A stretch of DNA of 19,656 bases from Paenarthrobacter nitroguajacolicus JCM 14115 (GCA_001313365.1 BBFS01000093.1:1-19656); one strand, 5' to 3'; numbered from the stretch's first letter, positions 1-9,296 are shown. Notes: a model not told the origin generated them from the sequence alone. Numbers and translations: made by a program.

Positions 1-23
1 CCCCAACCCCCAGGATCTTCCCC

Positions 24-1660
24 ATGACATTTCCCAGCCCCCCACCTGTCCCGCCGCCAAATGCTGGCCGCAAGTGCCGCCGTCGTGGTCGCCTTCTCCG
101 CCGCGTCCTGCACTCAAGCGGAAAGCCCGACGCCGGTTCCCACCCCGGCGGTCCGGCACCTACCCCTTCAGATCCGTGGCGGCCCGTTGCGCACCTCACC
201 GCTGAGAAGAACTGGCTCAACGATCCCAACGGCCTCGTCTACCACGACGGCACCTACCACGCCTTTTACCAGTACAACCCGCAGGCAACTCGTGGGGGGG
301 CAACATGTCCTGGGGGGGCACTCCACCAGCAAGGATCTGGTGCATTGGGAGCAGCAGCCCGTGGCCATGGAGGCGAGCCCCGAAGAGGAAATCTTCTCCG
401 GCTGCATTGTGATGGATAAGAACAATGCCTCCGGTCTTGGCTCGGCGGAAACCCCCCCACCATGGTGGCCCTCTACACCAGCGCCTATGGCAAGAACGGC
501 GCTCTGCCTCAAGGCTCCCAGGCACAATCAGTCGCGTTCAGCCTGGACAACGGGACCACGTGGCAGAAGTATCAGGCAACCCGGTCCTGAACCTTGCACC
601 CACCAACAACAACTTCCGCGACCCGAAAATCACCTGGTACGAACCCGGCCGATACTGGGTGATGACCACCGTGGTTGCCGACGCCAGGTAGTCAAGCTGT
701 TCAAGTCCACAGACCTCCTCCGCTGGGAATACCTGAGTGATTTCTCCGGTGTCGGCGCCCAAGGAGGCCTGTGGGAGGTGCCGGAACTCCTCCACATGGA
801 CGTGGAGGACTCCACGGCAAAGAAGTGGGTCATGCTGCTGAGCATCAACCCCCGGCGGCATTGCGGGCGGCTCGGGTATGCAGTACTTCGTGGGCGAATT
901 CGATGGAAGGCGCTTTACGGCGGAAAACGCGGCAGCCCCCCCGGCGCCCCGCTCACCGAATCCCAATGGCTGGACCACGGCGCAGACTACTATGCCGCCA
1001 ACTCCATCTCCGGCGCGCCCGGGGGGGACAAGCCCGTTCTCCTGGGATGGATGGGCAACTGGGACTACGCCAGGATGTGCCACCACCCCGTGGCGCGGCT
1101 CCATGGCTATTCCCCCCCGCGAACTGACTTTGGTTCGGGGGGGCGAAACGGCTTGAGCTCCGGTCTGCCGTAGCCGGCGCGGCGCGGGAAACGCTGGACC
1201 GCTCCGGTGAAGTGAAGAGCAAAAACCTCACCGTTGGCTCCTCGCTCCAGGACCTTGGCCAGGAGTTCCGGGGGGACGTACCCAGCTGATCGAACTGGAC
1301 ATGGACCTGAAGTCGGCGCGCGAAGCCGGTGTTCTCCTCCGCCACTCATCCTCCGCTTCCGAGACAGGATTGCGGATCTCCTATAACAAGGAAACAGGCA
1401 GTGTCAGGGTGGACCGGTCACAGGCCGGAACCAGCAACTTCTCCGGAAAGTTCAGCCCATTCCATGAAGTAGCCCTGCCGTCCCCAGGCAGCAAGGTCCA
1501 TCTCACGATCCTCCTCGATTCGTCCTCGGTGGAAGTCTTCGCGGCGGGTGGAACTGCGGTGATTTCGGATACGTTCTTCCCGGACTGGGACAACACAGGG
1601 TCCTCGGCGTTCAGCATGGAAGGCGACACGGACTTCACCGTCACGACACGCGGTCTTTAA
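24..1660 (+). CDS. GH32 fructan/sucrose hydrolase (levanase/invertase type), Tat-type lipoprotein; frame broken
   Basis: A secreted glycoside hydrolase family 32 enzyme that hydrolyses beta-fructosides (levan, inulin or sucrose). The three family motifs are visible: WLNDPNG with the nucleophile Asp (codon 222-224), FRDPK (614-628) and EVPEL with the acid/base Glu (codon 775-777). The C-terminal beta-sandwich region reads cleanly at 1301-1660. If one C is removed from the C run near 37-42, the ATG at 24 leads into [17 protein letters not shown], a twin-arginine motif, then a hydrophobic stretch ending SAASC, a plausible lipobox. The frame changes at least seven times (near 40, 150, 285, 315, 455, 580, 685 and beyond), yet conserved protein continues on each side, so these look like consensus errors. 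Expected length is about 540 residues. Levanase versus invertase cannot be settled from sequence alone. Confidence 0.85.
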
Positions 1661-1663
1661 AGG

Positions 1664-1679
1664 CCCGCCCTAGGGCGGG
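1664..1679 (+). terminator. Hairpin after GH32 gene
   Basis: CCCGCCC and GGGCGGG form a perfect 7-bp stem around a TA centre, four bases after the TAA stop. No clear T run follows, so this is a probable rather than classical intrinsic terminator. Confidence 0.5.
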
Positions 1680-1763
1680 ATCTCACCCTTTACAACCGCT
1701 CTTGAGGACGAGATCCAACTCCTCGTTGCCCGGGAAGCGCCCATTGAGGATAGTTTTGTCCCT

Positions 1764-3516
1764 ATGACATCCAGCGATGCCGCATTTGAACAGCTGCTCA
1801 CCGACGCCCGCCAATGGGCTTCCCAAGACCCGGACCCGGCGACGTCGGCTGCTCTCATTGAGTTGGCCGGGCTTGCCAGCGGCGGTGATGCGGGAGCAGC
1901 CCAGGAACTGGGCGACAGCTTCAACGGCACCCTGCAATTCGGCACAGCCGGCCTCCGCGCAGCGCTCGGCCCGGGCCCCAACCGAATGAACCGCGTTGTT
2001 GTCCGCCGTGCAGCTGCAGGCCTGGCGGCCTTCCTCACCGAATCGGTAGCCGCAGCTGCGCCGGGAACCCGGCCGCGCGCCGTCGTCGGCTTCGATGCCC
2101 GGTATAACTCGGACATCTTCGCCCAGGAAACCGCTGCAATCTTTACGGCAGCGGGCATTGAGACCTTCCTGATGCCGGCAGCGCTTCCGACGCCGTTGCT
2201 TGCCTATGCGGTCAGGTCACTCGATTGCGACGGCGGTGTTATGGTCACAGCGAGCCACAACCCGCCGCAGGACAACGGTTACAAGGTCTACCTGGGACGC
2301 CATGCAGTATCTGAGAGCGGGCGCGGGTCTCAAATCGTGGCGCCGTACGACGCTGAGATCGCCGCGAAGATCGAGGGCGTGGGGGGGCGCTGGATTCCAT
2401 TGAACTCGCAGAAAACGGCTGGACAGTGCTGCCCACGTCCGTCGCCGCAGAATATGAAGCTGCGATGGCGGGACTGGTGGATAGGGAACACTTCCCGGCA
2501 CGGGACCTCAAGATCGTCCTGACGCCCATGCACGGTGTCGGCGGTGAAACGGCCGTCTCAGTCCTGAACGCCGCCGGTTTCGCCGATGTCACGCTCGTGG
2601 CCGAACAGGCCGAGCCGGATCCGGACTTCCCCACCGTCGCTTTCCCTAACCCGGAAGAGCCCGGGGGGCACTGGACCTGGCCCTTGCCGCTGCTGCGGAC
2701 TCGGATGCGGACATCGTTTTGGCCAACGACCCCCGACGCCGATCGGGCTGCGGTTGCCGCATTGGATCCCGCCACGGGAAGCTGGCGGATGCTTCGCGGT
2801 GACGAAGTGGGGGGGGCGCTGCTTGGTGCGCACGTAGTAGCGCGAATGGCTGCCGGTGCCGGGGACGAGCCGCAGACCGGAGTGTTCGCCAACTCGATCG
2901 TGTCCTCCCGGCTGCTCTCACGCATCGCTGCCGCAGCGGGTTACGCCCACGAGGAAACACTCACCGGCTTCAAATGGATTTCACGGGTTCCCGGCCTCAC
3001 CTACGGGTACGAGGAAGCACTGGGATACTGTGTGGCGCCTGACCTGGTGCGCGACAAGGACGGCATTTCAGCGGCTGTGCTGATCGCCGAACTCGCCGCA
3101 ACTGCCAAGCCGAAGGCAAGACGATCTTCGACACCCTCGATGACCTGTATCTGGTGCACGGACTGCATGCGAGCGACCAACTCAGTATCCGGGTGGCCGA
3201 TTTGGGACTGCTCGATGCCATGATGAACCGCCTGCGGGTCAACCCGCCGGAAGCGTTCGGAGGCTCCGCCGTCGAGGTTTCAACCGATCTCGCGGAAGGA
3301 AGCGAAGCCCTGCCTCCCACGGACGGCCTGCTGTACCTGACCCGGGACCAGAGTCGTGTCATCATCCGTCCCAGTGGCACCGAGCCCAAGCTCAAGTGCT
3401 ACCTGGAAGTCATCCAGGCCGTGGAAACCGCGGCGGAACTTCCCGCAGCACGCCAGGCAGCGTGGACGTCCCTGGATGATGTTCTCAGGGACGTCCGCGA
3501 AGCCTTGGGCTTATAG
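1764..3516 (+). CDS. Phosphoglucomutase/phosphomannomutase (alpha-D-phosphohexomutase family); frame broken
   Basis: A cytosolic phosphohexomutase that moves phosphate between C1 and C6 of a hexose. The active-site serine loop TASHNPP is at 2247-2267 (Ser codon 2253-2255), the metal loop DPDADR at about 2728-2746, a YGYEEALGY sugar-recognition segment near 3004-3030, and the phosphate-binding loop RPSGTEPK near 3367-3390. The N-terminal FGTAGLR segment is typical of the large bacterial (about 570-residue) members. The frame breaks near 2383 (run of seven G), between about 2665 and 2732 (run of six G, then five C where DPDADR needs four) and near 3110 (one missing G in AKAEGKT). Each break is flanked by conserved sequence. 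It converges on nirD with a five-base gap. Substrate (glucose or mannose phosphate) cannot be assigned. Confidence 0.88.
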
Positions 3517-3521
3517 GACTC

Positions 3522-3883
3522 CTAGAGTTCAACCTCGATGAAGCCGTCCACCAAACGGGTGGCGAACGCGTCGAGCTTGAGTTCCGGGTTGGTGAAGCAT
3601 TCACCGGTTTCGAGGTCGTAGACTCTTTGTGCAGCGGCGACGCGATGGTCGGCCGGCTTCCCCGGGATCCAATAATCCCGCGGGCCATAACGTTGGCGAG
3701 CGTCGCCGGGTCCTGCTGTGCCACAGCGAAGACCTCTGTGGGCGCTGTGCGGAACAGCGCAACCTGACGGCCGGCGATCAACGCAGCCTCGCCCCAAGCC
3801 AGTTCGAGTTCGTCCACCGGGCAAACACGGTGCCATGTGGCGGTTGTGGTCAGGTCCTCGGCACGGTCCAGAATTACGGTCAT
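3522..3883 (-). CDS. nirD: Nitrite reductase (NADH) small subunit NirD; one frame break
   Basis: The small, Rieske-fold subunit of assimilatory NADH nitrite reductase, partner of NirB. It reads MTVILDRAEDL, then CPVDELELAWGEAALIAG, QDPATLANVMARGIIG, ASPLHKE, and VYDLETGECFTNPEL. The QDP, RGI and SPLHK blocks are characteristic of NirD, which keeps the Rieske fold but lacks the CxH iron-sulfur ligands, as here. Length is about 120 residues, usual for the family. I chose the ATG at 3883 because GAGAGG lies seven bases upstream; an in-frame GTG at 3898 is the alternative. One G appears to be missing in the codon after HKE (near 3622). It is on the strand opposite nirB, whereas the two genes usually form one operon, and shares its upstream region with nirB. 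Confidence 0.88.
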
Positions 3884-4035
3884 TTCAGCCCCTCTCACTG
3901 TGTCCGGGTGTTGGCTTTTCCACCGTCACTCCCCCCCGGACCGGGCCACACTTGCGGCCACTACTCCAAACTAGGACCCGGGTGTTTCATCGGTTGTCCG
4001 CGTTTGTGTCGAACGCGTAAAAGAGACCTCACACC

Positions 4036-4054
4036 TCACGAAATGCGTTCGTGA
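4036..4054. promoter_or_regulatory. 19-bp palindrome TCACGAA-N5-TTCGTGA upstream of nirB
   Basis: TCACGAA (4036-4042) and TTCGTGA (4048-4054) are exact inverted repeats around ATGCG. A third copy of TCACGAA is at 4069-4075, 33 bases (three helical turns) downstream of the first. It overlaps the GlnR-type series. It could be the site of a second regulator, for example the NnaR-like protein encoded at 7863-9032, but that link is inference. Confidence 0.5.
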
Positions 4055-4099
4055 TGCAGAAGTTAAGATCACGAAACAAAAGGGAAACTGAAGCGAAAC
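4040..4099 (+). promoter_or_regulatory. Phased series of GlnR-type half sites between nirD and nirB
   Basis: GAAAC occurs at 4073-4077, 4084-4088 and 4095-4099, each separated by exactly six bases, and GTTAA lies one period upstream at 4062-4066. Continuing upstream at the same 11-base step are GTGAT (4051) and GAAAT (4040). GlnR of actinobacteria binds gTnAC-n6-GaAAC pairs, also written AC-n9-AC, which is the spacing seen here. The four downstream sites are convincing; the two upstream ones are weaker. nirB is a known GlnR target in Streptomyces and mycobacteria. Confidence 0.72.
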
Positions 4100-4115
4100 T
4101 GCCCGTCCCTAGGCT
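4088..4115 (+). promoter_or_regulatory. Candidate nirB promoter
   Basis: CTGAAG (4088-4093), a poor -35, is 16 bases from TAGGCT (4110-4115), a fair actinobacterial -10 of the TANNNT type. The -35 sits inside the last GlnR half sites, the arrangement expected for an activator-dependent promoter. It would give a leader of roughly 45 bases before the nirB start. Confidence 0.3.
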
Positions 4116-4166
4116 GGAACCACAAGTTGCGGAGATCCGTCTGCAACATCTGCGAAAGGCCCACCA

Positions 4167-6804
4167 GTGACCGGACACACTTCAAGTACAGAGAACCCGC
4201 GCCGCATCGTCGTCGTCGGCGGCGGCCCCGCTGCCCACCGTTTCGCCGACGCCATGTTCAATCGCGGACTTGAAGGTTGGCAGGTTACGGTGCTGACCGA
4301 AGAGGCACACCTCCCGTACGACCGCGTTGCGCTGAGCAAGGCCCTCACGGAAACCGGCGTGGACCTCACCTTGGGCGATGCATCCATGTGGGACCACGAA
4401 GCCCTGACTTTGGTCACCGGCGAGCGCGCCGTGAAGATCGACTCCGTGGCCAAGAGCGTCCTCACCGCCGCCGGCAACAAGTACGAATACGACCACCTGG
4501 TAGTGGCTTCGGGTTCCGACGCAGCCCGGCTCCCCCCCATCCCCCCCGGTTCCGAGCACACCCACGTTTACCGCACCCTCGAGGACGTCTGGGCCATTAA
4601 CAAGGCCATCGCCGAGCTGCGCGAGAAGCTCGGCCGCAAAGTCAACGCGGTCACCATCGGTGGTGGCTTGCTTGGACTTGAGTCCGCTGCCGGCACCGAA
4701 CAGCTGGGCGCCACACCGATCGTCATCAACGGCGCACCGTGGCTGATGAACACCCAGCTGGATGAGGGTGCCGGCCAGGCGCTCGGCCGCCTGATTGAGG
4801 CCAAGGGCTTCGAAGTCCACGGTGGCGTCTTCCCTTCCGAGGTAGTCACGGACGACGACGGCAACGTCACCGGTGTCCTGATGGCTGACGGCCGGACCAT
4901 CGACGCGGACCTCGTAATCGTGGCTATCGGCGTGAAGCCCGGGACGACCTCTTCCGCGCGGCAGAAGGCGAAGAGCAGCTGTTTAGCCTGGGCCAGCGCG
5001 GCGGCGTTGTCATCAATGATTTCTGCGCCACGGAAGTGGATGGCATCTGGCGATCGGCGAAGTGGCCAACTTCGAGGGCATGTGCCTGGGCCTCGTGGCT
5101 CCGGCCAACACCATGGCCGAGATCGTTGCTGACCGCCTGCATGGTGGAGAAGCAACCTTCCCGGGCTTTGACACTGCCACCAAGCTCAAGTTGTCCGGCG
5201 TTGACGTTGCCAGCTTCGGCGACGCGTTTGCCCGCACCGAGCACTCCCTGGAGATCGTCTACGCCGACCCCGCGCGTGGCGTCTACCAGAAAATTGTCAC
5301 CACAGATGATGCCAAGACCCTCCTGGGTGGCATCTTCGTGGGCGATGCTTCCCCGTACATGAGCCTCCGCCCGCTTCTGGGCCGCGAACTGTCCGCCGAA
5401 CCGGGTGCCTACCTGAGCGCTGCCGGAGGTGGCGAGGCCCCTGAAACCGAACTTCCGGACGACGCCATCCTGTGCTCCTGCAACAACGTGGCCGCCGGAA
5501 CTATCCGTGACACCATCAACGGCTGCGGTGCCTGCGAGGGCAACTCCCCCCCGGTGCAGGAGCTCGGCGAGCTGAAGGGCTGCACCAGGGCGGGCACCCA
5601 GTGTGGTTCGTGCGTTCCCATGCTCAAGAAGCTCCTTGAAGGCGAACTGAAGAAGTCCGGCATTGAGGTCTCCAAGGCACTGTGTGAGCACATCAGCCTT
5701 TCCCGGCAGGAACTCTTCGATGCCATCCGCGTCCTTGAGCTCACGTCCTTCGAAGACATCATGGCCAAGTACGGCACCGGAGCGGGCTGCGATATCTGCA
5801 AGCCGACCATTGCTCCATCCTGGCCAGCCAGCACTCCGCCTACGTTCTGGATGCCGGACGTGGTGCGCTGCAGGACACCAACGACCGCGCCTTGGCGAAC
5901 ATGCAGAAGGACGGCACCTATTCGGTGGTCCCCCCGCATCGCTGGTGGCGAGATCACGCCAAAGGGTCTCGGCGTCATCGCGGCTGTAGCGGAGAAGTAC
6001 AACCTGTATACGAAGATCACGGGTGGCCAGCGCATCGATATGTTCGGTGCCCGCCTGGAGCAGCTGCCGGACATATGGAAGGAACTGGTGGACGCCGGCT
6101 TCGAATCAGGACAGGCCTACGGCAAGAGCCTTCGCACCGTGAAGTCCTGCGTTGGTTCTACATGGTGCCGCTTCGGTGTGCAGGACTCGGTGGCAATGGC
6201 CATCGCCTTGGAGCTGCGCTACCGCGGCCTCCGCAGCCCCCACAAGCTGAAAATGGGTGTCTCCGGCTGCGCCCGTGAATGTGCCGAAGCCCGTGGCAAG
6301 GATGTTGGCGTGATCGCCACGGCCGACGGTTGGAACCTGTACGTAGGCGGTAACGGTGGCGCCACCCCGGCGCACGCCCAGCTGCTGGCCAAGGACCTGG
6401 ACGACGAAACCCTCCTGAAGTACATCGACCGTTACCTCATGTACTACATCCGCACCGCTGACCGCCTCCAGCGCACCGCGCGCTGGCAGGAAGAGCTCGA
6501 CGGCGGAATCAAGCACGTCGAGGAAGTAGTGGTCAACGACTCCTTGGGCATTGCCGACGAGCTTGAAGCCGCCATGGCCAAGCACATCGACACCTACGAG
6601 GACGAGTGGGCCGAGACCCTGAAGGACCCGGAGCGCCTCCGCCGTTTCCGTTCGTTCGTCAACGCTCCCAACCAGAAGGACGAATCCATTTCCTTTGTTC
6701 CGGAGCGCGGCCAGATCCGTCCGGCCACCAACGAGGAAAAGGGCGGCGTGCTCATCGCTTCCACTATCCCGGTCCGCAGCGAAACCGTCGGCGTAGAAAA
6801 CTAG
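4167..6804 (+). CDS. nirB: Nitrite reductase (NADH) large subunit NirB; frame broken
   Basis: The siroheme-containing large subunit that reduces nitrite to ammonium with NADH. In order: an FAD/NAD domain (VVVGGGPAAHRF at the start, VTIGGGLLGLES in the middle), a C-terminal reductase segment, a BFD-like [2Fe-2S] domain (CSC at 5473-5481, then GCTRAGTQCGSC), the ferredoxin-like half domain (NLYTKITGGQRIDMFG), and the siroheme/4Fe-4S cysteines CVGSTWC (6148-6168) and CAREC (6268-6282). The start is GTG 4167, with GAAAGG seven bases upstream. About 875 residues, normal for NirB. Frame changes near 4940, 5049, 5812 and 5931 look like single-base errors. Three seven-C runs (near 4531, 4541, 5546) stay in frame but each adds a proline inside conserved sequence. 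The next gene starts nine bases after the stop. Confidence 0.93.
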
Positions 6805-6813
6805 GGGTTCACC

Positions 6814-7850
6814 ATGCAGCTCACCATTGATCTCACCGGCCGCGACGTCCTTGTCACGGGGATCTGAAAAGTCTGCCCGCCAGGCGGTCCGCCGATACCA
6901 GAGCGCCGGTGCCAACGTGTACCGGCTGAGCGCCCCGGAAGGTGTGCCGGGCGACGGCCAACTTCCCGAGCGCCCTTTCCTGGTGGCGGTAGTGGACGAC
7001 GGCGGGTCCGGCTGGCTGCCGCTGGTGGAACGGTGCCGCGACGCCGGGATTCCCGTAGCCTTCGAGCCTGCACCCGGCGCCGAAGGCCAGGTGACCCTGG
7101 TGGGTGGAGGCCCGGGAGCCTGGATCTGCTCACGGTGGGTGCTGTGGACGCCCTGCGCGATGCCGATGTGGTGTTCTACGATCGGCTTGCTCCCTATCAG
7201 GAACTGGCTGATCTGACCTCTGCGGAGCTCGTAGACGTTGGAAAGCAGCCCGGGCTTCACAAGGTGACTCAGAGGGACATCGAGAAATTGATGGTGGAGG
7301 CTGCACTGCTGGGCAAGAACGTGGTCAGGCTCAAGGGCGGCGATCCGTACGTGTTTGGCCGCGGCGGAGAAGAAGTGGCTGCGTGTGTTGCTGCCGGCGT
7401 CCCGGTGAGGGTCATCTCCGGTGTCACCAGTGCCATTTCCGTTCCCGCTGCAGCCGGAATCCCGGTGACGCACCGCGAGGTCAGCCACATGTTCACCGTG
7501 GTATCCGGCCATGCCCCGTTGACGGAGAAGGAACACACCCACCTTGCCGGACTTGGCGGGACTATCGTGGTCCTCATGGGCATCGGCACCCTGCCCCCCC
7601 AGCTGGCGGCCGGGCTCCGCCGAGCGGGGATGAATTCGGACATGCCAATGGCCGTGGTGAACGTGGGTACCGCCCGGGACAGCGCACCACCATCGCTGAC
7701 CTCGGTACCATCGAAACGGCAGCCACCGGCTGCAGCAACCCGGCCGTGTTGGTCATTGGCGAGGTGGTCCGGGTTGCTGAAGCCAACCGGAATCATGCCG
7801 AAGCATCCGCTGAACTGAGCCGACTCGCGGCTTCGCTCCTTGAAGCCTGA
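6814..7850 (+). CDS. cobA: Uroporphyrinogen-III C-methyltransferase (SUMT) with short Rossmann-like N-terminus; frame broken
   Basis: Methylates uroporphyrinogen III twice with S-adenosylmethionine to give precorrin-2, the first step towards the siroheme cofactor of NirB. SUMT motifs are clear: VTLVGGGPG, DVVFYDRL, VRLKGGDPYVFGRGGEE, ISGVTSAISVPAAAGIPVTHR, VVSGHAP and VVLMGIGTLP. About 85 residues precede this domain (DLTGRDVLVTG, then KSARQAVRRYQSAGANVYRL), resembling the start of the CysG dehydrogenase domain but too short to be complete. Frame breaks occur near 6860 (one extra G), 7113 (one base missing in GGGPGSLDLL) and 7668 (one G missing in VVERGYRPGQ). A seven-C run at 7594 adds one proline in frame. 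Nine bases after nirB and 12 before the next gene, so almost surely cotranscribed. Confidence 0.88.
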
Positions 7851-7862
7851 AGGTAAGAACAC

Positions 7863-9032
7863 ATGACTGTTGCACGTGCCATCGAAGTCCAGGACGCTAC
7901 TGCAGCGCCGGAAGTTGCCGAAGCTGTAGAAGCGCCGTTGGACGGATTCCGCATTGGCGTCACCTCGCACCGCCGCTCCCGCGACCTCATTGAGGCACTG
8001 GAGCGCCGCGGTGCGAGCGTGTTGCACGCGCCCGCCCTGAAGATCGCCCCGGTGCAGGAGGACATGGTCCTCATCGAGGACACCCGCACCATCATCGAGG
8101 CCAAGCCGGACATCTGCATCGCCACCACCGCCTACGGCATGCGCCGCTGGTGTGAGGCCGCTGATTCCTTTGGCATCGGCGAGCAACTGCTGGACACGCT
8201 GTCCGCCTGCCGCATGTTCGTCCGTGGCCCCCCCAAAGCCCGCGGTGCCGTTCGGGCGGCCGGCCTTGCCGACGTCGGAATCAGCAGTGACGAAACCACC
8301 GCCACGCTGGTGGACATGCTCCTGGCCGAAGGCGTGCGCGGCAAGACCGTGGCCGTCCAGTTGCACGGCTACACGGACGTCCGCCAGCTGGAACGGCTGC
8401 GTATGTCCGGAGCTACTGTCTTGACGGTGACTCCGTACCGCTGGGTGAAGCCCGACGGCGAAGACAAACTGCCGCGCCTGATCGAAGCCGTGGTCAGCGG
8501 AAACCTCGATGTCCTGACGTTCACCAGCGCCCCCCCGGCAGTGGACGCCATGTGGAGCACCGCACATGAAATGGGGCTGTACCGCCCGCTCATCGAAGCT
8601 CTCAAGGGCCCGGTAACCGTTGCGGCCGTCGGTCCGGTCACCGCTCAACCGCTGGTCGACGCCGGGCTCACCCCCCCGTTGATCCCTGATCGTTACCGCA
8701 TGGGTGCGCTCATCAGGCTGGTTACCGAACATCTTTCGCTGAACCACGTGCGGCGCTTGGAAACCAAGAGCGCCACCATCGAGCTCCGTGGACGCTGCCT
8801 GCGGATCAACGGTGAGGTGGTGGACCTTGCACCGGCTCCCCCCCTCCTGCTGCTGCGGGCGCTGCTCGGCGCGGGTGGGGCTGTCCTGTCCAGGGAAGCT
8901 CTCTCCGACCTGCTGGACCTGCGCGGTTCCGTACACGCTTTGGACATGACGGTCAGCAGGCTCAGGTCTTCCCTTCCTGATGGCAAACTTGTGGAAACCG
9001 TAGTGAAGCGCGGCTACCGGCTGCGGGCTTAG
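7863..9032 (+). CDS. nnaR: NnaR-like nitrite-assimilation regulator: HemD-like domain fused to winged helix
   Basis: Residues about 25-290 form a uroporphyrinogen-III synthase-like domain (VTSHRRSRDLIEALERRGA, VRGPPKARGAVRAAGL, TVAQPL-type ending). Residues about 295-389 form an OmpR-type winged helix that ends in the typical wing LVETVVKRGYRLR. This architecture is that of NnaR of Streptomyces and Mycobacterium smegmatis, a GlnR co-activator of nitrate/nitrite genes, and of mycobacterial Rv0260c. Here it follows nirB and the siroheme methyltransferase, which supports the same role; residual synthase activity is uncertain. The ATG at 7863 follows AAGG at a suitable distance, 12 bases after the previous stop. 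The frame is open throughout, but seven-C runs near 8229, 8530, 8671 and 8839 each seem to add one proline (for example RGPPKARG instead of RGPKARG). Confidence 0.88.
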   Translation: MTVARAIEVQDATAAPEVAEAVEAPLDGFRIGVTSHRRSRDLIEALERRGASVLHAPALKIAPVQEDMVLIEDTRTIIEAKPDICIATTAYGMRRWCEAADSFGIGEQLLDTLSACRMFVRGPPKARGAVRAAGLADVGISSDETTATLVDMLLAEGVRGKTVAVQLHGYTDVRQLERLRMSGATVLTVTPYRWVKPDGEDKLPRLIEAVVSGNLDVLTFTSAPPAVDAMWSTAHEMGLYRPLIEALKGPVTVAAVGPVTAQPLVDAGLTPPLIPDRYRMGALIRLVTEHLSLNHVRRLETKSATIELRGRCLRINGEVVDLAPAPPLLLLRALLGAGGAVLSREALSDLLDLRGSVHALDMTVSRLRSSLPDGKLVETVVKRGYRLRA

Positions 9033-9296
9033 GTGTGAATGTTGGCGATAAACGGCGGTCTTTTGCGGAGCTAGATGTCGCCCTGCTGGTCCCCCCCAAG
9101 CACTCCTGACCGCCTGTAGAACGTCGCTCGGGACACCTCGGGATCAGGCGGAGTCGAACTTTTCTCCGTCGAACTCATCATTGTCACGGGTTCTCTGTCG
9201 TAGGAGACTTGAGGCGACGGCATTCCATCTTGGACCGCCCGCGGGGGCCACCCGGCTGCGGGGCCTCACAGCACCTTGTAGCGGCCTGGTGGATCA
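9033..9296. other. Intergenic stretch without a clear gene
   Basis: I see no conserved protein, RNA gene or strong hairpin in these 264 bases. The only coding-like item is the 36-residue reading frame on the minus strand at 9071-9181, listed separately. A seven-C run occurs at 9091. Confidence 0.5.
9071..9181 (-). CDS. Very short unassigned ORF, possible transposase or recombinase remnant
   Basis: A 36-residue frame starting MMSSTEKSSTPPDPEVSRAT and continuing FYRRSGVLGG before a TAG. The SRATFYRR segment looks like a helix-turn-helix recognition helix, and the TPPDPEV lead-in resembles the N-termini of some actinobacterial transposases. There is no good ribosome-binding site (the upstream bases are ACCCGTGACA). 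It may be a decayed fragment or chance. Confidence 0.2.
   Translation of the reverse strand: MMSSTEKSSTPPDPEVSRATFYRRSGVLGGDQQGDI

Noticed and set aside
24..3516. GH32 and phosphohexomutase as true pseudogenes
   Set aside because: Catalytic motifs and sequence on both sides of each break are intact, and the same kind of break affects essential-type genes across the window.
5920..5945. Programmed frameshift in nirB at the C run
   Set aside because: No conserved frameshift is known in nirB, and three other breaks in the same gene look like plain sequence errors.
6106..7542. A 478-codon open frame on the minus strand opposite nirB and cobA
   Set aside because: Same reason: the plus strand carries recognisable siroheme-enzyme motifs over the whole span.
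7269..8936. A 555-codon open frame on the minus strand opposite cobA and nnaR
   Set aside because: It is antisense to well-conserved proteins, has no motif of its own, and arises from strong third-position GC.
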